Below are positions 16,084 to 19,595 of a DNA stretch of 19,595 nt, in pieces. Within the stretch, counting starts at the first letter, position 1; the number at the start of each line of letters is the position of its first letter. The position numbers and the translations under genes are program-made. The notes beneath the pieces were generated by a model. That model did no database searches. It was not told where the DNA came from and saw only the letters and a program-made list of their open reading frames with translations. Where the stretch lies: contig CAZNRY010000068.1 of assembly GCA_964575675.1 (NCBI GenBank), forward strand, positions 1 through 19,595. Reading direction: 5' to 3'. The DNA is from CAZNRY01 sp964575675 (GTDB lineage: Bacteria > Eisenbacteria > RBG-16-71-46 > CAIMUX01 > VGJL01).

Positions 16084-18183
16084 GTGGGGGAGCGCCGGGT
16101 TCAGATTCTCGATCGCACCTTCGTGATCGAGTGGGGCAAGGTTGCGCCGCAGGCGGGCGGGGCGGTTCTCGTGCGCGAGAACGAAACCGTCGTCCTCGTG
16201 ACCGCGGTCGCCGACCGCGAGCCGCGCGCGGCAATCGATTTCTTCCCCCTCACGGTCGAGTACCGCGAGAGGTTCTCGGCCGTTGGACGCTTTCCGGGCG
16301 GCTACAGGAAGCGCGAGGGCGCGGCGAGCAATCACGAGATCCTCTGCAGCCGGCTGATCGATCGCTCGATCCGCCCGCTCTTCCCCGAGGGGTTCCGGTG
16401 CGAGACGCAGGTCTTCGCGACGGTTCTCGCGGCCGCCCCGGACGGCGACCCGGTTCTTCTCAGCATCGTGGGCGCATCGGCCGCGCTGCAACTCTCCGAC
16501 ATCCCGTGGGAGGGTCCGGTGGCGGCGATGCGGATCGGACGTTCGCCGGATGGCGCGCTCTCGGCGAATCCGCCCGCCGCCGAGCGGGCAGATTCCCCGC
16601 TCGACCTCGTTGTCTCGCTGACCCGCGATGGGCTCGTGATGCTCGAGGCGCGCGCTGGCGAGTTGCCTGAGGCGGACGTGCTGGCGGCGCTGGATCTGGC
16701 GGCGGCTCATCTCGCGCCCCTTCTTGCCACCCTTGACGAGATGCGCGCGGCGGGGAAACCGAAGCGATCCTTTGATTCCCCTCCGGTCGACCCGGGGTTT
16801 CGCGATGCGGTCGAGCGGGCGGTAGGGGGAACCCTTGCGAAGGCCGCGGCAACCGCCGAGAAGCATGCAAGGGGGGAACTCCTCCGCGAAGCGCGCGAGG
16901 CGGCGCTCGCGGCCCTCGCTCATGATTATCCCGGGCGCGAGGGGGAGGTCGCCGGCGCCGTTCACGATCTTACGTCGAGGACCTTTCGCTCGGCGATCCT
17001 CGACCAAGGGCGGCGGGCCGACGGAAGGTCCACGACGGAGATCCGTCCGATCCATTGCGAGGTTGGATGGCTGCCGCGCGTTCACGGTTCGGCGCTTTTC
17101 ACCCGGGGAGAGACGCAGGCACTCGTCGTCTGCACGTTGGGGACCGCGCGGGATGAACAAGAGGTCGAGGGACTCGGCGGCGTCGAGGGGGAGGCGTTCC
17201 AGCTCTACTATCGGTTCCCTTCGTATTCGGTCGGAGAGGTCCGGCCTCTTCGCGGGCCCGGACGGCGCGAGATCGGACACGGAAACCTCGCGCGGCGCGC
17301 CCTCGAGCCCGTTCTCCCGTCGCAGGGGACGTTTCCCTACACGATCAAGATCGAGTCGGAGATCACCTCCTCCAACGGCTCCTCCAGCATGGCCAGTGTC
17401 TGCGGCGGCTGTCTCGCGCTCATGGACGCGGGGGTCCCCCTGCGCCGTCCCGTCGCGGGGATCGCGATGGGGCTGATTCGCGATAGTGAGCGCACGGCGA
17501 TCCTCTCCGACATCCTCGGTGACGAAGACCACCTCGGCGACATGGATTTCAAGGTCGCGGGGACCGAGACGGGCGTTACCGCCGTTCAGCTCGACAACAA
17601 GCTCGGCTCTCTGCCGATCCCGCTCCTCGGAGCCGCGATGGAGCAAGCACGCGAAGGACGCTTCCACATCCTCCGGGAAATGGCGAAGGCGATCGCGCAC
17701 CCGCGCGGATCCCTGTCTCCCCATGCTCCGCGGGTCCAGTTGCTCAAGATCGGCACCCACAGGATCCGCGATCTGATCGGAGCGGGAGGGCGCGTGATCC
17801 AGGCCGTGCAGGCCGACACGGGATCGAAGATCGATGTATCCGATGACGGGACGGTGCGGATCTACACGCAAGACGCCGCCTCCCTCGATCAAGCCCTGCG
17901 GAGGGTACGAGACCTGACCGGCGAACCCGAGGCCGGAAAGATTTACCGCGGAACCATCACGGGGGTGAAGGAGTTCGGGGTCTTCGTGCGCCTCTTCGAG
18001 GGGATCGAAGGGCTCGTGCACGTCACCGAGCTGGCGCAGGGCGAGATTCGCGACGTGAACCGGGCGTTTTCGCCCGGGGACGAGATGGTCGTGAAGGTCC
18101 TCGGCGTCGACGGGCAGGGGAAAATCAAACTCTCCCGCCGCCAGGCGGGAAACGTTTCCGAGGGCGAGATCGCGAACGCTTGA
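16084..18183 (+). CDS. pnp: Polynucleotide phosphorylase
   Basis: This 699-residue enzyme has the full PNPase layout: first RNase PH-like domain (about 5-215, with FFPLTVEYRERFSAVGRFPGG and SRLIDRSIRPLFPEGF), helical domain (about 230-300), second RNase PH domain (about 310-545), KH domain (about 553-612, GxxG loop IGAGGR from 565) and S1 domain (about 618-690, IYRGTITGVKEFGVFV). D482, D488 and K490 in GDEDHLGDMDFK correspond to catalytic D486, D492 and K494 of the E. coli enzyme. It degrades RNA 3' to 5' with phosphate, releasing nucleoside diphosphates. GTG 16084 follows GGGAGGGG at 16075-16082. The usual upstream neighbour rpsO is absent. Some motif residues differ from the common bacterial consensus (LCSRLIDRSIRP). 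Confidence 0.97.
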   Translation: MGERRVQILDRTFVIEWGKVAPQAGGAVLVRENETVVLVTAVADREPRAAIDFFPLTVEYRERFSAVGRFPGGYRKREGAASNHEILCSRLIDRSIRPLFPEGFRCETQVFATVLAAAPDGDPVLLSIVGASAALQLSDIPWEGPVAAMRIGRSPDGALSANPPAAERADSPLDLVVSLTRDGLVMLEARAGELPEADVLAALDLAAAHLAPLLATLDEMRAAGKPKRSFDSPPVDPGFRDAVERAVGGTLAKAAATAEKHARGELLREAREAALAALAHDYPGREGEVAGAVHDLTSRTFRSAILDQGRRADGRSTTEIRPIHCEVGWLPRVHGSALFTRGETQALVVCTLGTARDEQEVEGLGGVEGEAFQLYYRFPSYSVGEVRPLRGPGRREIGHGNLARRALEPVLPSQGTFPYTIKIESEITSSNGSSSMASVCGGCLALMDAGVPLRRPVAGIAMGLIRDSERTAILSDILGDEDHLGDMDFKVAGTETGVTAVQLDNKLGSLPIPLLGAAMEQAREGRFHILREMAKAIAHPRGSLSPHAPRVQLLKIGTHRIRDLIGAGGRVIQAVQADTGSKIDVSDDGTVRIYTQDAASLDQALRRVRDLTGEPEAGKIYRGTITGVKEFGVFVRLFEGIEGLVHVTELAQGEIRDVNRAFSPGDEMVVKVLGVDGQGKIKLSRRQAGNVSEGEIANA

Positions 18184-18194
18184 GAGGTCCGCCG

Positions 18195-18219
18195 TCCGCG
18201 CTCGCCCAGGCGAGCGCGG
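18195..18219. terminator. Bidirectional hairpin between pnp and the yaiL-like gene
   Basis: A perfect 10-bp stem CCGCGCTCGC/GCGAGCGCGG (bases 18196-18205 and 18210-18219) closes a CCAG loop, 12 nt after the pnp stop and about 20 nt beyond the stop of the convergent gene. It can act for both transcripts. There is no T-tract on either side, so factor-independent termination is uncertain. Confidence 0.45.
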
Positions 18220-18239
18220 CTGATCGGGCGCTCATCCGG

Positions 18240-18767
18240 CTAATCGTACATGGCGCCGGATGACGTGTCCTCTCCGCCCCGAGAGCGGAAGACGATGATC
18301 TCGGGACTGAGCTGCGCGATCTCCGAGGCGGCGCGGTCGCCGACGATACAGTGCTCCCCGCGAACGAGGCCAAGGGTTTCGATGATCGCGGCCGAGCCCG
18401 ACGTGAGCCTGCGCACGGCGACGTCGGAGAGATCGAGGAAACTGATTCGTCCGGAGGGCGCGGCGAAAAAGAAGCGGCGCGATCCGGCGGTCGCCTCGCG
18501 CAGCCAACCGCCCCGAATCACCCGAGAGATCCGCTCGCGCGCCTGCTCCTCCTGTTCGCGGCGTTTGCGATCCTCCTCACGGGTCCGGTCGGTCTCCTTG
18601 CGCGCCTTGCTCTCTGCGCGCAGGCGTACGTCTTCCGCCTGACGCTCTGCCTCCAGGCCCTTGTGACCGACCTCCGCGGCGTGGAGGCGCTCCTGGTGCT
18701 TCGCCTGGCGGATCTGAGCCTCCGATGCGAGGCCCGCCTTGCGAAGTTGCTCGCGCAGATCCGACAT
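18240..18767 (-). CDS. YaiL-like (DUF2058) nucleoprotein/polynucleotide-associated protein
   Basis: This 175-residue protein matches the DUF2058/YaiL family in length (E. coli YaiL is about 180) and layout. It has the N-terminal MSDLREQLRKAGLASEAQIRQA motif, a long charged coiled coil (about 25-80, rich in Arg, Glu and Lys), and a globular C-terminal domain with RFFFAAPSGRISFLDLSD and IVGDRAASEIAQLSPEIIVF. The family is labelled nucleoprotein/polynucleotide-associated, but its molecular role is not established. It is the last gene of a three-gene minus-strand cluster, 7 bp after the DUF948-like gene, and its end faces the end of pnp. Confidence 0.85.
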   Translation of the reverse strand: MSDLREQLRKAGLASEAQIRQAKHQERLHAAEVGHKGLEAERQAEDVRLRAESKARKETDRTREEDRKRREQEEQARERISRVIRGGWLREATAGSRRFFFAAPSGRISFLDLSDVAVRRLTSGSAAIIETLGLVRGEHCIVGDRAASEIAQLSPEIIVFRSRGGEDTSSGAMYD

Positions 18768-18774
18768 CGGGAGC

Positions 18775-19263
18775 TTATTCCGGCTGTGCGGCGTCTTCTT
18801 CGGGCAGGGCCGGCCGGGAGCGATGCGAGGCGAGGGTTTCGATCACACGCCTGATCCCGACTGCGGCAGCGAGGATCGTGCGGGCCGGGTCCAGGATCGC
18901 CCGATCGAATCCTTCCCCGATCTCCGCGACCCGGTTCCTCGCGCGATCGATCGCCCGATCCGTCTCGTCGATCTGGCGCTCCGCCGCGGCCGAAGCCTTC
19001 CCGACCACTCGAGCGAGCTCGTCGGTGATGGCCCGCACACCGGCAAGGGTCCCCCGAAGCTCCTCGGACGAGACCTCAACGGCGCGTCGAACGACCCTCA
19101 AGGCCGTCGAAAGGTCCTCGATCTCGGGCTCGAGCTTCGTCAGGAGCCGATCCGTCCGATCGGCAAGGCGGGCGATGACGCGATACAAGAAGTAGAGAAC
19201 GACCACCTGCAGCGTGGCCGCGATCAGGATCGCGCCCGCGAGAAAGATCTCGAAGGCCGTCAT
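18775..19263 (-). CDS. DUF948/YtxG-like membrane coiled-coil protein
   Basis: This 162-residue protein has one N-terminal membrane helix (about 4-28: IFLAGAILIAATLQVVVLYF) followed by a long amphipathic helix/coiled coil (about 30-145) with regular hydrophobic spacing. That is the layout of DUF948 proteins such as B. subtilis YtxG. GGAGG lies 4 nt ahead of ATG 19263. It sits 24 bp downstream of the YtxH-like gene and 7 bp upstream of the YaiL-like gene, implying one transcript. It probably acts at the inner membrane as a stress-related or scaffolding protein; no enzymatic motif is visible. Confidence 0.75.
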   Translation of the reverse strand: MTAFEIFLAGAILIAATLQVVVLYFLYRVIARLADRTDRLLTKLEPEIEDLSTALRVVRRAVEVSSEELRGTLAGVRAITDELARVVGKASAAAERQIDETDRAIDRARNRVAEIGEGFDRAILDPARTILAAAVGIRRVIETLASHRSRPALPEEDAAQPE

Positions 19264-19287
19264 GGAACCTCCACCTGCTTTGGCGGA

Positions 19288-19593
19288 CTAGGATTCGCCC
19301 CGGTGACGCTCCTCGCGATATGCGTGCTTGCCGGCTTCGATCGCGGTCGCGATCTGGGACTTCTGCCGATCGACCGACTCCCGGACGGTGCCGAGGCCGT
19401 CGGACACCTTTTCTCCAAGAGAGTGGGCAGCGTCCTTTCCCTTCTCATAGGTCTTCTTGCTCACGTCGGCGATGTCGCGTCTGAGCTCCTTGCCCGACTT
19501 CGGGGCGAAGAGGAGCGCGAGTGTGGCGCCGATCCCGGCGCCGATCAGTAGGTACGTCCGCCGGTCGGACGTGCGCTTGCCTTCGGAGATCAT
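19288..19593 (-). CDS. YtxH-like general-stress/gas-vesicle-type protein
   Basis: This 101-residue protein has the YtxH signature: a single Gly-rich membrane helix ending in LALLFAPKSGKELRRDI (about 16-40), followed by an Ala/Lys/Glu-rich amphipathic helix. YtxH proteins are sigB-dependent stress proteins in Bacillus subtilis; the biochemical function is unknown. ATG 19593 is 2 bp from the window edge, so a start further upstream cannot be excluded, although the family normally begins close to the membrane helix as here. It is the first visible gene of the minus-strand cluster with the DUF948-like and YaiL-like genes. Confidence 0.82.
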   Translation of the reverse strand: MISEGKRTSDRRTYLLIGAGIGATLALLFAPKSGKELRRDIADVSKKTYEKGKDAAHSLGEKVSDGLGTVRESVDRQKSQIATAIEAGKHAYREERHRGES

Positions 19594-19595
19594 GG

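Noticed and set aside
15928..18021. 697-codon open frame antisense to pnp
   Set aside because: It mirrors a certain pnp gene, lacks recognisable domains, and is a typical high-GC shadow frame.

Overview
This is high-GC bacterial DNA (roughly two thirds G+C by eye), densely coding and with an ordinary envelope-rich Gram-negative gene content: two lipoproteins, a periplasmic nucleotidase, ABC exporters and a sensor kinase. I see no rRNA, tRNA, CRISPR array, insertion sequence or phage gene. The mix of a secreted protein with a dockerin-like calcium loop, a GT-C sugar transferase, a BsuPI-type lipoprotein and YtxH/DUF948 proteins would suit a high-GC uncultured lineage such as the FCB group (for example Eisenbacteria-like), but no single gene here fixes the phylum.

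Layout. Positions 3-5564 run on the plus strand: the 3' end of a secreted Ig/PKD-like protein, an AmpG-like MFS permease, a GT-C membrane glycosyltransferase, and a response regulator/histidine kinase pair sharing an ATGA overlap. A stand-alone PAS protein (5619-5963, minus) is divergent from a Spy/CpxP-like lipoprotein with seven LTxxQ-like motifs (6124-7278, plus). A 366-bp stretch with no confident gene (7279-7644) follows. Next, two overlapping minus-strand genes (7645-11267) encode the halves of an asymmetric heterodimeric ABC exporter. Then come a periplasmic 5'-nucleotidase (11420-12937, plus), a hemerythrin-like protein (12949-13404, minus, with a readable sigma-70-type promoter), and a lipoprotein with two BsuPI-like domains (13652-15379, plus). 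A DinB-fold protein (15513-16019) and polynucleotide phosphorylase (16084-18183) follow on the plus strand. The window closes with a minus-strand cluster convergent to pnp: YtxH-like, DUF948/YtxG-like and YaiL-like (DUF2058) genes.

How the genes may work together. The response regulator/kinase pair and the nearby Spy-like protein resemble, in outline, an envelope-stress circuit such as Cpx/Bae-Spy; this is inference from proximity. The ABC pair shows complementary degeneration of one ATP site, as in TM287/288-type exporters. The YtxH-DUF948 pair parallels the ytxGHJ stress operon of Bacillus subtilis, here joined to a YaiL-like gene facing pnp. I found no clearly new multi-gene system. The most unusual items are the tandem BsuPI lipoprotein, the enlarged multi-LTxxQ protein, the YtxH-DUF948-YaiL cluster facing pnp, and a Cys-rich reading frame in the 7.3-7.6 kb gap.
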